The notes: generated by a model not told the origin, from the letters alone. Positions 51,975 through 60,676 are shown, counted from the stretch's first letter. The stretch is DNA of 64,000 bases from an uncultured Dysosmobacter sp. (GCF_947631635.1 NZ_CANRMB010000007.1:1-64000), one strand, 5' to 3'. A program made the numbers and translations.

Positions 51975-53492
51975 ATGAGAGGAGTTCACAGCGCGGTAGA
52001 CGATATCCGCCGCAATGTATTCACGGAGGTGGCACGCCTGGCCTATGAGGGCGGCGATCTGAGCCGCGTGGATACGATCCCCTATAAGATGATCCAGGGC
52101 GAGGTGGCCCACCACCGCCACGACGTGTTCCTGGAGCGTGCCATCGTGCAGGAGCGCCTGCGCCTGGCCCTGGGCATGAACCTGCAGCCCGCCGAGGAGC
52201 AGATGCCCATTTCCGCCAGTATCAACGAGGCGGCCACGGACCAGAAGTATTTTGAAAATCCCCTGGTCAACATCATCCCCTTTGCCTGCAACGCCTGTCC
52301 CCCCAAACAGATCCGCATCACGGACAGCTGCCAGGGCTGTATTTCCCACCCCTGCATGAACGTCTGTCCCAAGGACGCCATCTACCTGGACAAGGACAAG
52401 CACTGCCACATCGATCAGGACAAATGCATCAAGTGCGGCAAGTGCTTCAACCAGTGCCCCTACCGGGCCATCAGCAAGATCGAGCGCCCCTGTGCCGCCG
52501 CCTGCGGCATGGACGCCATCGGCTCCGACGAGCTGGGCCGGGCCAAGATCAACTATGACAAGTGCGTCTCCTGCGGCATGTGCCTGGTGAACTGCCCCTT
52601 TGCCGCCATCGCAGACAAGAGCCAGATCTTCCAGATCATCACCGCCATCAAGCGGGGCGAGAAGGTCATCGCCTGCGTGGCCCCTGCCTTTGTGGGCCAG
52701 TTCGGCAAGGAGGCCACCCCCGCCAAGCTGAAGGCCGCCATGCGGTCCCTGGGCTTTGCCGATGTGGTGGAGGTGGCCATCGGCGCGGACCTCTGCACCG
52801 TGGAGGAGGCCAACGACTTCCTGGAGGAGGTCCCGGCCAAGCAGCCCTGGATGGGCACCTCCTGCTGTCCCGCATGGTCCATGATGGCCAAGACCCTGTT
52901 CCCCGAGTTCAAGGACTACATCTCCATGGCCCTGACCCCCATGGTCATCACCGCCCGCATGGTGAAGAAGGGCCATCCGGACGCCCGCATCGTGTTCATC
53001 GGGCCCTGCGCCGCCAAGAAGCTGGAGGCCAACCGGAAGTCCGTCCGCTCCGACGTGGACTTTGTGCTGACCTTTGAAGAGCTCCAGGGCATGTTCGACG
53101 CCAAGGAGATCGATTTCTCCAAGGTGGAGGCCGACCCCACCGACAGCATGGACGAGGGCACCGGCATGGGCCGGGGCTTTGCCGTGGGCGGCGGCGTGGC
53201 CGCCGCTGTGGTGGAGGCCATCAGGCACATCGATCCGGACCGGGAGATCAAGATCGAGTACGGCGACGGCCTGCGGGAGTGCCGCAAGATGCTTGCCATG
53301 GCCAAGGCCGGCAAGCGGGACGGCTACCTGCTGGAGGGCATGGCCTGCCCCGGCGGCTGCGTGGCCGGCGCCGGCACCATCCAGCCGGTGAAGCAGAGCG
53401 CCATCAGTGTGGAGAAGTTCAAGAACGAGGCCACCGAGATGAGCTGTACCACCAGCCCCCACCTGGACCGCCTGAAAGAGGTCGAGGAATAA
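51975..53492 (+). CDS. Monomeric [FeFe] hydrogenase with two ferredoxin-type clusters (group B-like)
   Basis: 505 residues, ATG 51975 with GGAGGAG upstream. It is expected to make or oxidise H2 with ferredoxin in fermentation. After a 95-residue N-terminal region come Cys-rich segments (CNACPPKQ, CQGCISHPCMNVCPKDA, CIKCGKCFNQCPY, CVSCGMCLVNCPF) for [4Fe-4S] clusters. The H-cluster domain has motif L1 as TSCCPAW, L2 as FIGPCAAKKLEA and L3 as EGMACPGGCVAGAG, all four H-cluster Cys being present. TSCCPAW in L1 and the short N-terminus point to group B. No maturase (HydE, F, G) is in the window. The gene stands alone with its own promoter and terminator. Confidence 0.93.
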   Translation: MRGVHSAVDDIRRNVFTEVARLAYEGGDLSRVDTIPYKMIQGEVAHHRHDVFLERAIVQERLRLALGMNLQPAEEQMPISASINEAATDQKYFENPLVNIIPFACNACPPKQIRITDSCQGCISHPCMNVCPKDAIYLDKDKHCHIDQDKCIKCGKCFNQCPYRAISKIERPCAAACGMDAIGSDELGRAKINYDKCVSCGMCLVNCPFAAIADKSQIFQIITAIKRGEKVIACVAPAFVGQFGKEATPAKLKAAMRSLGFADVVEVAIGADLCTVEEANDFLEEVPAKQPWMGTSCCPAWSMMAKTLFPEFKDYISMALTPMVITARMVKKGHPDARIVFIGPCAAKKLEANRKSVRSDVDFVLTFEELQGMFDAKEIDFSKVEADPTDSMDEGTGMGRGFAVGGGVAAAVVEAIRHIDPDREIKIEYGDGLRECRKMLAMAKAGKRDGYLLEGMACPGGCVAGAGTIQPVKQSAISVEKFKNEATEMSCTTSPHLDRLKEVEE

Positions 53493-53504
53493 GCGGAAAC
53501 AGAG

Positions 53505-53541
53505 AGCCAGGCCCCCGGCGAAAGCCGGGGGCCTGGCTTTG
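53505..53541 (+). terminator. Terminator of the hydrogenase gene
   Basis: AGCCAGGCCCCCGGC pairs with GCCGGGGGCCTGGCT around GAAA, followed by TTGCG. Very stable stem, short T-run. Confidence 0.85.
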
Positions 53542-53551
53542 CGATAAGCGG

Positions 53552-54601
53552 TCAATCGTTGATCGGGTCGCAGCAGATCGTCGTCAAAAGCCGCTGGAGG
53601 TCCGCCGGGGTCTCGGCGCAATCCTTCACGCTGTCCGGCAAGACGGGACCGCAGGACGCGGCCTCCTCTGCATTCGCATAATAGGAAACCTGTTCCCGCA
53701 GCAGGTCCATGGCGTCCTCCACCGTGACAGTCCGGCTGTGAAAAGCGCCCTTGGTGTCCGTATAGGTCCAAGTGACCTGGTCCAGATTTTCCACCAGCGC
53801 CAGCATAATGACCGCCCGGGGCGTCAGGAGGAGGTTCATGCGGTTGGCCCGCGCCTCCGTCATGGGGGCCGAAAATTCCAGCGTCCAGTCATAGGGCTGC
53901 TCCGAGGTTTGGAGACTGTTGGTATAGTTGCCCAGCTTCAGGCGAATGCCCAGGGCCTCCGCGATTCCCCCCAGGGCGGGGGCGTTCCCCAGATAGGGCG
54001 TTTTCACTTGGTACAGGTCCCAGGCCTCCTTGGAAATGATCACGCCGTCCTGCCAGACGCTCCGTCCGCAGAGACGGACCTCCCGGATCCCCTCCAGGGG
54101 GATCTCCACCGTCCCGCCGCCTGTTTGGAACAGGGGCGACACCAGCACGGACCGGGCGTGGATGTCAGCCACACCATCGCTGATTTCCACCGTCCAGCCC
54201 CAGTGCGCTGTTCCGGAATAGGGCGTGGAGATGGCAAGGGAGAGCACACCGCCGTCCTCCGACCACTGGACCACAGCAAGCTCCTGCTCCTGAGCCGGGG
54301 TCCCGATGACAAACAGCTTGGCGGCAAAGCCCGCCGCCACCAGTGCCAGCGTGCAGAAAACAGCGCCCGCCGCCCATTTCCACCGCCGCCGCTTCACCTT
54401 TTTCAGATAGTCCACCTCTTTGACGGTCTCCGCCTGCTCCGGAGGCGTTTCAGGGGCCGTCATGGCCCGCTTCCGCGCCGCACAGTCAGCGCACGCCGAC
54501 AGGTGGGCGTCCACCGCCCGGTTGGTCTCCGCAGAGGTCAGTCCCTCCACGTAGGATGGCAATAGGTCCCGCACCACCGCGCAGGTCAGATCATTTTTCA
54601 T
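53552..54601 (-). CDS. Putative zinc-finger anti-sigma factor with DUF4825-like extracellular part
   Basis: 349 residues. The N-terminal 45 residues hold a zinc-finger of the anti-sigma type: Cys in LTCAVVRDLLPSYVEGL, then His in RAVDAHLSACADC with two further Cys. One membrane segment follows at about 74-96 (WKWAAGAVFCTLALVAAGFA), then an extracellular domain. The start overlaps the upstream ECF sigma gene by 11 bases. It should hold that sigma factor at the membrane and release it on an external signal. The extracellular part resembles DUF4825-containing proteins, but I am not certain. Confidence 0.85.
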   Translation of the reverse strand: MKNDLTCAVVRDLLPSYVEGLTSAETNRAVDAHLSACADCAARKRAMTAPETPPEQAETVKEVDYLKKVKRRRWKWAAGAVFCTLALVAAGFAAKLFVIGTPAQEQELAVVQWSEDGGVLSLAISTPYSGTAHWGWTVEISDGVADIHARSVLVSPLFQTGGGTVEIPLEGIREVRLCGRSVWQDGVIISKEAWDLYQVKTPYLGNAPALGGIAEALGIRLKLGNYTNSLQTSEQPYDWTLEFSAPMTEARANRMNLLLTPRAVIMLALVENLDQVTWTYTDTKGAFHSRTVTVEDAMDLLREQVSYYANAEEAASCGPVLPDSVKDCAETPADLQRLLTTICCDPIND

Positions 54602-55079
54602 CGCTCGCTCCTCCGTTCCGCAGTTTTTCCTTGCTCCGGTAAAAAACCACCCGGGCCCAGGTCTCCGTCCGGCCCATCACATCGCCGATCTCCCGGAAGC
54701 TCAGGCCTCCAAAGGCCCGGAGATAGACCACCTCCCGGGCGTCGGGCGGTAGGTCATGGATCTGGCGCAGCAGCGATAGCTGCCCCTCCCGGGCCAGGAG
54801 GCCCTCCTCCGCCGAGGAGACCAGGCCTTTCGGGCCGTCCTCCGGCAGAGGCGCCTCCCGCCGGTGTCTGCGCAGATGCTGATACCACAGGTGCTTGGCA
54901 ATCTGGCACAGCCAGACGGAGACCTTACAGCCGCCGTCGAACCGGCCGATGGAGCGGACCGCCTGGTAAAACGTCTCCTGGGTCAGCTCTTCCGCCAGGT
55001 CCTGGTCATGGGTCTGGGAGAGGAGAAACTTATAGACAGTCTGGGCATACTGCTGATAGATCCGGGCCATATCGTCCAT
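54591..55079 (-). CDS. ECF-type RNA polymerase sigma factor
   Basis: 162 residues, ATG 55079 with AAAGGAGGGG upstream. Region 2 contains YKFLLSQTHDQDLAEELTQE and FYQAVRSIGRFDG, followed by LCQIAKHLWYQHLRRHRRE. Region 4 has LPPDAREVVYLRAFGGLSFR and the HTH EIGDVMGRTETWARVVFYRS. It is translationally coupled to its anti-sigma. It is the second such pair in this window. The target promoter is unknown. Confidence 0.93.
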   Translation of the reverse strand: MDDMARIYQQYAQTVYKFLLSQTHDQDLAEELTQETFYQAVRSIGRFDGGCKVSVWLCQIAKHLWYQHLRRHRREAPLPEDGPKGLVSSAEEGLLAREGQLSLLRQIHDLPPDAREVVYLRAFGGLSFREIGDVMGRTETWARVVFYRSKEKLRNGGASDEK

Positions 55080-55140
55080 GGTCTCCCCTCCTTTCACCTC
55101 ATATATCCTCCTGGACGGGCATTCGTTACAAAAGCTCTGA

Positions 55141-55169
55141 AAAAAATCTGACGGCGCTCCGCCGTCAGA
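55141..55169 (-). terminator. Terminator of the HAD phosphatase gene
   Basis: TCTGACGGCG pairs with CGCCGTCAGA around CTC; on the minus strand seven T residues follow. Confidence 0.9.
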
Positions 55170-55178
55170 TCCTTCGCG

Positions 55179-55838
55179 TTATTCCAGCGTCTCCGTCTCA
55201 AACATCTCCTCAAAGGACCGGATATAGTAGTCCGAGAGCCGGCGGATCTCCGCCTGGTCCGCCTCGGCGGAGGGATCGTACACCCCGCACACCCGGAATC
55301 CGGCCCTCTTGGCGGTCCGAATGGCGTGGACAGCGTCCTCAAAGATGACGGTATCCCGCTTGGTGGAGCGGAGGCGCGTCATGGCCCGCTCATAGATCTC
55401 CGGGCTGTCGTTTTTTCCCGCGCCGATCTCGGAGCAGGTCAGAAGCCCCCGGAAATACTGGTCGATCCCGGCGTGGCGCAGGGCGGCCTCCGCCAGATGC
55501 CGGTCCGTGTTGGTGGCCACGTACATCCACACGCCCTCCATTTTCAGCAGGGACAAAAACTTTTGAACGCCGGGCTTGGCCTGGACCTGATGCTCATAAA
55601 AATCGCACACCCGGTCCTCGATCTGCTGGATGATCTCGTCCACCGACAGGGGCAGGCCGTATTCCTCTTTGCACAGCTGCGCACCCTCTCGGAGCGTCAG
55701 CACCATCACCCGGTCCGCCAGGTCCGGGGCGGGCTCAATGCCCATGGAGCGGAGCATATTGGGTCCCAGGTCCTTCCAGATGGGCATGGAGTCCAGCAGG
55801 GTGCCGTCCATATCAAAAATCGCGCTTTGCAGTCTCAT
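55179..55838 (-). CDS. HAD-superfamily hydrolase (beta-phosphoglucomutase-like)
   Basis: 219 residues with the complete HAD core. Motif I is IFDMDGTLLDSM with the two catalytic Asp, motif II is YVATNTDRHL and motif III includes Lys in GAGKNDSPEIYE. Motif IV is TVIFEDAVHAIRTAKRAGF. The helical cap (about 15-85) puts it in subfamily I, with phosphoglycolate phosphatases and beta-phosphoglucomutases. The substrate is a small phosphate ester and cannot be named. It is transcribed divergently from thpR. Confidence 0.9.
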   Translation of the reverse strand: MRLQSAIFDMDGTLLDSMPIWKDLGPNMLRSMGIEPAPDLADRVMVLTLREGAQLCKEEYGLPLSVDEIIQQIEDRVCDFYEHQVQAKPGVQKFLSLLKMEGVWMYVATNTDRHLAEAALRHAGIDQYFRGLLTCSEIGAGKNDSPEIYERAMTRLRSTKRDTVIFEDAVHAIRTAKRAGFRVCGVYDPSAEADQAEIRRLSDYYIRSFEEMFETETLE

Positions 55839-55929
55839 AAAAACCTCGCTTGTATTGCACAGAACTTGAAACTATTGTAACATGATGTCAGGATAGAATA
55901 CAAAAAAAACCGATGAGAGGAGGCGCACC

Positions 55930-56427
55930 ATGCGGCTGTTCGCTGCCATTCGGTTTTCTCCGGCGGTGCGGGCCTCCCTGCTGGAGGCGGCCGCCGCGCT
56001 ACAAAGACAGGGCGCCGGCAGGTTCACCCGGCCGGAGAATTTTCATCTGACCCTGGCTTTTATCGGAGAGACGGAGAAGTTAGCGGAGGCTAAGGCCGCC
56101 CTGGAGGCCGCCTGCACAGGAGGGCCTGTCTCTCTCACCGTGGGCGGCCTGGGACATTTTGGAGACCTGTGGTGGACCGGCATTCGGGAAAATCCCAGAT
56201 TGGCCGCACTGGCCCTGGGCGTCCAGCAGGCTTTGCGGGACCAGGGCTTTTCCGTCGAAAAACGCCCTTGGAAGCCCCATGTGACGCTGGTGCGCCAGTG
56301 GCGGGGGCCATGTCCCCGCCTGACGGTCCGAGAGGTCTCCATGCGGGCGGAACGGGTGTCCCTGATGAAGTCCGAGCGCATCCATGGAAAACTAACCTAC
56401 ACGGAGATTTACAGCGTCAGGCTGTGA
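55930..56427 (+). CDS. thpR: RNA 2',3'-cyclic phosphodiesterase (LigT/2H family)
   Basis: 165 residues with the two HXT motifs of the 2H phosphoesterases, HLTLAFIG near residue 39 and HVTLVRQ near residue 117. It starts MRLFAAIRFSPAVRASL. The family opens 2',3'-cyclic phosphates, and its physiological substrate in bacteria is unclear. AGAGGAGG precedes ATG 55930. A terminator follows. Confidence 0.94.
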   Translation: MRLFAAIRFSPAVRASLLEAAAALQRQGAGRFTRPENFHLTLAFIGETEKLAEAKAALEAACTGGPVSLTVGGLGHFGDLWWTGIRENPRLAALALGVQQALRDQGFSVEKRPWKPHVTLVRQWRGPCPRLTVREVSMRAERVSLMKSERIHGKLTYTEIYSVRL

Positions 56428-56439
56428 GCGGACTGAAAA

Positions 56440-56474
56440 AGAGCCGCAGGCGATTTCGTCGCCTGCGGCTCTTG
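56440..56474 (+). terminator. Terminator of thpR
   Basis: AGAGCCGCAGGCGA pairs with TCGCCTGCGGCTCT around 3 bases; the T-run is short (TGCC), but the upstream A-tract suggests a bidirectional function. Confidence 0.8.
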
Positions 56475-56476
56475 CC

Positions 56477-56543
56477 ATATGGTATCATCAAATAACTTGA
56501 AAAGCGGCAAAACCACTTTTCAAGTTATTTGACTATATCATAT
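56477..56543. mobile_element. Short palindromic repeat related to the 49632-49820 MITE family
   Basis: ATATGGTATCATCAAATAAC at the left is matched by the complement of the right end, and CAAATAACTTGAAAAG pairs perfectly with CTTTTCAAGTTATTTG. TATCATCAAATAACTTGAAA matches the left end of the larger MITE (TATAATCAAATCACTTGAAA) at 18 of 20 bases. It is probably a solo-end or deletion derivative. It lies between two converging genes. Confidence 0.65.
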
Positions 56544-56559
56544 CCTGCATGGGGAGCGG

Positions 56560-57504
56560 TCACCCCGGCATGGTCCATGCCTTCACCCCGTCGAAATAGG
56601 GGCTCTGCTTCCGGCGGCGGAAGTCGTCGGCATCCTTCTGGGACCAGTCGTACAGCCCCTCCCCCGCCGCCTGTCCGGTCTTGCCGCTGGCGAGGCCCGC
56701 TTTCACCAGGGACTGGATCTCCCTGGTGCCGCACAGGTCGGGATAGACGTTCCGGGCAATGGTGCTCTCCAGGTCAAACCCCACGGCGTCGAAGTACTCT
56801 AGCAGGCCGATAGAGGCATACCGCATCCCCATGGCGTATTTCACCGCCTTGTCAATGTCCGCGGCGGTGGTGACGTCCTGTTCGATGAGGTAGATGGCTT
56901 CCCGGAACAGCGCCTGGGCGAACCGGTTCACCAAAAAGCCCGGCACGCTGCGGTTCAGCACCACCACTTGGCGGTGAAGGGTTTCCAGCAGGGCCATGGT
57001 CCGGGAGACGCTCTCCTCGGAAGTCCTTTGGTGGCGGACCACCTCCACCAGCGGCAGCATGTGCACCGGCTGGAAGGGATGGGCGATCAAAAGCTGCTCC
57101 GGACGGCCGGTGAGCTTTGCCAGCACCTCTGCGTCGATGGAGGAGGTGCAGGAGGCAGTGACGGCCTCCGGGGTGGCATATCGTTCAATGGCCTGATATA
57201 CTGCCTGCTTCTGCGCCGTGCCCTCGGCCACCGCCTCAAAGACAAAGGTGCAGCCCGCCAGGGCGGCGGGGTCGTTGGTGATGGTGAGAAGCGCCATGGC
57301 CGCCTGCTTGTTTTTCTCCGAGGCAAGGCCCTCGGCGATCAGATCGTCCCAATTCCGGGCAACGGCCCTGCGGCAGCGCTCCAATCCTGCCTCCGAATGG
57401 CCGATGACCACGCAGGGCAGGCCGTGGCCGATGATCAGCGTCGCCTGACAGGAGCCGATAGTGCCGGAGCCATAAACTGCGATCTTTTCCACGGCGCACC
57501 TCAC
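56560..57504 (-). CDS. 3-hydroxyacyl-CoA dehydrogenase family protein
   Basis: 314 residues. The N-terminal Rossmann fold carries IAVYGSGTIGSCQATLI for NAD binding. The catalytic region TASCTSSIDAEVLAKLTGRP and the His of AHPFQPVHMLPLVEVV follow. The HPFXP form is typical of the lambda-crystallin/carnitine-dehydrogenase branch rather than classical fatty-acid HADs. The C-terminal helical dimerisation domain begins near residue 190 (VPGFLVNRFAQALFREAI). The start overlaps the stop of the SDR gene by 4 bases, so the two enzymes act together. The likely substrate is a beta-hydroxy acid or its CoA ester. Confidence 0.9.
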   Translation of the reverse strand: MRCAVEKIAVYGSGTIGSCQATLIIGHGLPCVVIGHSEAGLERCRRAVARNWDDLIAEGLASEKNKQAAMALLTITNDPAALAGCTFVFEAVAEGTAQKQAVYQAIERYATPEAVTASCTSSIDAEVLAKLTGRPEQLLIAHPFQPVHMLPLVEVVRHQRTSEESVSRTMALLETLHRQVVVLNRSVPGFLVNRFAQALFREAIYLIEQDVTTAADIDKAVKYAMGMRYASIGLLEYFDAVGFDLESTIARNVYPDLCGTREIQSLVKAGLASGKTGQAAGEGLYDWSQKDADDFRRRKQSPYFDGVKAWTMPG

Positions 57505-58268
57505 ATCATGGCCCAGCCATGGGTCAGGCGCAGGGACTGGCCGGTCAGGGCGCCCCGGTCATTGGACAGGAACACCAGCATATCGGCCACATCCTCCACC
57601 GTGGTGAACTGGCCGTCCACCGTGTCCCGCAGCATGATGTTTTTCACGACCTCCTCCTCGGTGATGCCCAGAGAGGCGGCCTGCTCGGGGATCTGCTTTT
57701 CCACCAGCGGGGTTTTGATGAAGCTGGGGCAGATGGTGTAGGTGTAGATGCCGTACTCCGCACCCTCCCGGGCAATGGCCTTGGCAAGGCCCGCCACGCC
57801 GTGCTTGGCGAAGTTGTAGGGCTCCTTGAGCTTGGAGCCCACGAAGGACTGGACGGAGCCGGTGAACACGATGCGTCCCCCCTTACCGGAGGCCTTCATG
57901 CGGCGGAACGCCGCCCGGGATACCAGAAACGCGCCGTCGGCATGGATGGCCATCATTTTTTTCCAGTCCGCGAAGGGATACTCGTCAAAGGGATGGACGA
58001 TCTGGACACCGGCGTTGGACATCACCAGGTCGCAGGAACCGTAGGTCTCCACCATCTTGTCAAAACCGGCTTCCACCGCCTGCTCGTCGGAGACGTCCAT
58101 GGGGACGGCGATGGCGGAGAGGCCGCCTCCGGTCAGCTCCCGGACCAGGGCCTCCGCGGCGGGCAGATTGACATCGGCCACCACAACGCCCCAGCCCTCC
58201 TCCGCCATGCGCCGGGCGCAGGCCCTTCCAATACCGGACGCGGCGCCGGTGATCAATGCGGATCTCAT
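57501..58268 (-). CDS. SDR-family oxidoreductase (3-hydroxybutyrate dehydrogenase-like)
   Basis: 255 residues, classical short-chain dehydrogenase. Cofactor motif ALITGAASGIGRACAR, NAG motif MSNAGVQIV, catalytic Ser in VFTGSVQSFVG and the YXXXK pair in YNFAKHGV. Asp in VVADVN suggests NAD(H) preference. It is the first gene of a two-gene operon with the downstream HAD-type dehydrogenase and has its own promoter. Together they could interconvert hydroxy and keto acids. The exact substrate is unknown. Confidence 0.93.
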   Translation of the reverse strand: MRSALITGAASGIGRACARRMAEEGWGVVVADVNLPAAEALVRELTGGGLSAIAVPMDVSDEQAVEAGFDKMVETYGSCDLVMSNAGVQIVHPFDEYPFADWKKMMAIHADGAFLVSRAAFRRMKASGKGGRIVFTGSVQSFVGSKLKEPYNFAKHGVAGLAKAIAREGAEYGIYTYTICPSFIKTPLVEKQIPEQAASLGITEEEVVKNIMLRDTVDGQFTTVEDVADMLVFLSNDRGALTGQSLRLTHGWAMM

Positions 58269-58325
58269 ATCCAGATACCTCCTAAAGTCAGAGCGGTATT
58301 CTCCAATACCTGAAAATCTGTTTTT

Positions 58326-58353
58326 ATTGTATCATGGGAGGCGGAGTTTGCAA
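58326..58353 (-). promoter_or_regulatory. Promoter of the SDR-dehydrogenase operon
   Basis: TTGCAA and TACAAT on the minus strand are 16 bases apart. A very AT-rich stretch (58380-58440) lies upstream and could act as an UP-element or be the end of decayed DNA. Confidence 0.65.
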
Positions 58354-58434
58354 TTGATCGAATCCACAGACTTGATTTGTACGATTTATAAATAATGATA
58401 AATTATAATTATTTATTTTATATATAAATATATT

Positions 58435-58629
58435 TTATAAATCATCCGGCGGAAGATGCTTGGACAGGTGGCTGATAAAGGCCCGGCAGGAGGTGGACAG
58501 GCAGCGGTGGGGGTTCCGGGCCAGAACGATGTCCCAATGCTGCATCTCGTCCACCAGTGGGACGCAGGCCGCGTCCTCCACGATTTTTTGAAAGGGCTCC
58601 CTCAGCTGCTGGGCCGCCGGAGAAAAACT
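58435..58629 (-). pseudogene. C-terminal fragment of a LysR-type regulator
   Basis: The frame encodes about 60 residues ending DIVLARNPHRCLSTSCRAFI, then SHLSKHLPPDDL. This fits the last strand and helix of a LysR effector-binding domain (R.LSPAA.AFI..L). The N-terminal HTH and most of the effector domain are absent. Upstream on the minus strand is the metG terminator. It may once have regulated the divergent SDR operon. Confidence 0.65.
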
Positions 58630-58645
58630 GTCCACCAGACAGAAA

Positions 58646-58681
58646 GAAAAAGCCCCGGAGGCGGCATTTGCCGCTTCCGGG
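58646..58681 (-). terminator. Terminator of metG
   Basis: CCCCGGAGGCGGC pairs with GCCGCTTCCGGG around ATTT with one mismatch. On the minus strand it is followed by GCTTTTTCTTTC. Confidence 0.88.
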
Positions 58682-58696
58682 ACCTTTTTCATGCGA

Positions 58697-60676
58697 TCAG
58701 CAGAGCTTTGCGCCTGCGGGGATGGCGTCGTCCACCATGATGAGGTTCAGCTTCTCCTCCCCCTGGGCGGTGTGGACGGCGGAGATCAGCATGCCGTTGC
58801 TCTCCAGGCCCATCATCTTCCGGGGCGGCAGGTTCACGATGGCGATCAGGGTCTTGCCCACCAGCTCCTCCGGCTCATACCAGGCATGGACGCCGGACAG
58901 GATCTGCCGGTCCATGCCGGTGCCGTCGTCCAGCGTGAACTTCAGCAGCTTGGCGCTCTTCTTCACAGCCTCGCAGGCCTTCACCTTCACGGCCCGGAAG
59001 TCGGACTTGCAGAAGGTGTCGAAGTCCACCTGCTCCTCCAGCTGGGGTTCGATTTCAATGGCGGGCAGCGCGGCCTTTTTCGCAGCGGCTTCCAGTGCCT
59101 CCAACTCCTCCAGGGCCTTGTCCATGTCGATGCGGGGGAACAGGTTCTCGCCCTTGGTGACGGCGGCGGTCTCCGGCAGGCGGCCCCAGACGGCAGCGGA
59201 ATCCCAGGTCTGGCAGTCAGCGGGGGCGCCGATCTGGACGAAGAGCTTTTCCATGCTCTCCGGCATGAAAGGCGTCAGCAGGATACCGCAGATGCGGGTG
59301 GACTCCAGCAGGTTGTACAGCACATGGGCCAGCCGCGGGCCGTTGGCCTCCATGTCCTTGGCCAGCGTCCAGGGGGCGTTCTCGTCGATATACTTATTGG
59401 CCCGCTGGATGACCTTAAAGACCTCCTCCAGGGCCTTGTGGGGGGCAAAGACCTCCATCTGCGCCTCATAGGCGTCCCGCAGGCCGGAGGCCATGGCGGT
59501 CAGGTCCCGGTCATATTCCTCGGGTGCCTCCCAGCTCCGGCAGCCCCCAGGCAGCTGGCCGCCGAAGTACTTGCCCACCATGGCGGTGGTGCGGGACACC
59601 AGGTTGCCCAGGTCGTTGGCCAGATCGGTGTTGATGGTCTGGATCAGCAGCTCGTTGGAGAAGTTGCCGTCGGAGCCGAAGGGGAACGTCCGCATCAGGA
59701 AGAACCGCAGGGCGTCCACGCCGAACTGCTCCGCCAGGATATAGGGGTCCACCACGTTGCCCTTGGACTTGGACATCTTGCCGCCGTCCAGCAGCAGCCA
59801 GCCGTGGCCGAAGCACTTCTTGGGCACTGGCTCGCCCAAGCTCATCAGCATGGCGGGCCAGATGATGGAGTGGAACCGCACGATCTCCTTGCCCACGATG
59901 TTGATGCCGGGCCACCAGCCCTTGTCGTAGTCGTCATAGCGGTCGTTGCCGTAGCCCAGGGCGGTGATATAGTTGCTCAGGGCGTCCACCCACACATAGA
60001 CCACGTGACCGGGGTCAAAGTCCACGGGCACGCCCCAGGAGAAGCTGGTGCGGGAGACGCACAGGTCCTCCAGACCGGGGTCGATGAAGTTCCGGACCAT
60101 CTCATGCACCCGGGAGCGGGGCTGGAGGAAGTCGGTGTTTTCCAGCAGGTCCCGGATACGGTCGGCGTATTTGCTCAGCCGGAAAAAGTACGCCTCCTCC
60201 TCCGCATCCTTGACGGGGCGGCCGCAGTCGGGGCAGCAGCCGTCCTTCAGCTGGCTCTCTGTCCAGAAGGACTCGCAGGGTGTGCAGTATTTGCCCTTAT
60301 AGGTGCCCTTGTAGATGTCGCCATTGTCGTACATCTTGCGGAAGATATATTGGATGGACTGGACATGATAGTCGTCGGTGGTGCGGATGAAGCGGTCGTT
60401 GGAGATGTTCATCAGCTTCCACAGGTCCCGCACGCCCCGGGGGCCGTCCACAATACGGTCCACGAACTCCTGGGGAGTGATGCCGGCTTCCTTGGCCTTC
60501 TCCTCAATCTTCTGGCCATGCTCGTCGGTGCCGGTGAGGAACATGACATCGTCGCCGGTGAGGCGGTGGTAGCGGGCCAGGGTATCGGTGGCCACGGTGC
60601 AGTAGGTGTGGCCGATGTGCAGCTTGTCCGAGGGATAGTAGATGGGGGTGGTGACATAAAACTTTTTCTTTTCCAT
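58697..60676 (-). CDS. metG: Methionine--tRNA ligase
   Basis: 659 residues, class I synthetase charging tRNA-Met. HIGH motif in SDKLHIGHTYC, KMSKS in GGKMSKSKGNVV. The zinc knuckle is CTPCESFWTESQLKDGCCPD, with Cys-X2-Cys pairs. The anticodon-binding helical domain (about 360-540) is followed by a C-terminal EMAP/Trbp111-like tRNA-binding domain (about 560-659, FRAVKVKACEAVKKSAKLLK), used for dimerisation. ATG 60676 has AAAGGAGA upstream. No T-box was found in the 97-base region upstream. Confidence 0.97.
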   Translation of the reverse strand: MEKKKFYVTTPIYYPSDKLHIGHTYCTVATDTLARYHRLTGDDVMFLTGTDEHGQKIEEKAKEAGITPQEFVDRIVDGPRGVRDLWKLMNISNDRFIRTTDDYHVQSIQYIFRKMYDNGDIYKGTYKGKYCTPCESFWTESQLKDGCCPDCGRPVKDAEEEAYFFRLSKYADRIRDLLENTDFLQPRSRVHEMVRNFIDPGLEDLCVSRTSFSWGVPVDFDPGHVVYVWVDALSNYITALGYGNDRYDDYDKGWWPGINIVGKEIVRFHSIIWPAMLMSLGEPVPKKCFGHGWLLLDGGKMSKSKGNVVDPYILAEQFGVDALRFFLMRTFPFGSDGNFSNELLIQTINTDLANDLGNLVSRTTAMVGKYFGGQLPGGCRSWEAPEEYDRDLTAMASGLRDAYEAQMEVFAPHKALEEVFKVIQRANKYIDENAPWTLAKDMEANGPRLAHVLYNLLESTRICGILLTPFMPESMEKLFVQIGAPADCQTWDSAAVWGRLPETAAVTKGENLFPRIDMDKALEELEALEAAAKKAALPAIEIEPQLEEQVDFDTFCKSDFRAVKVKACEAVKKSAKLLKFTLDDGTGMDRQILSGVHAWYEPEELVGKTLIAIVNLPPRKMMGLESNGMLISAVHTAQGEEKLNLIMVDDAIPAGAKLC

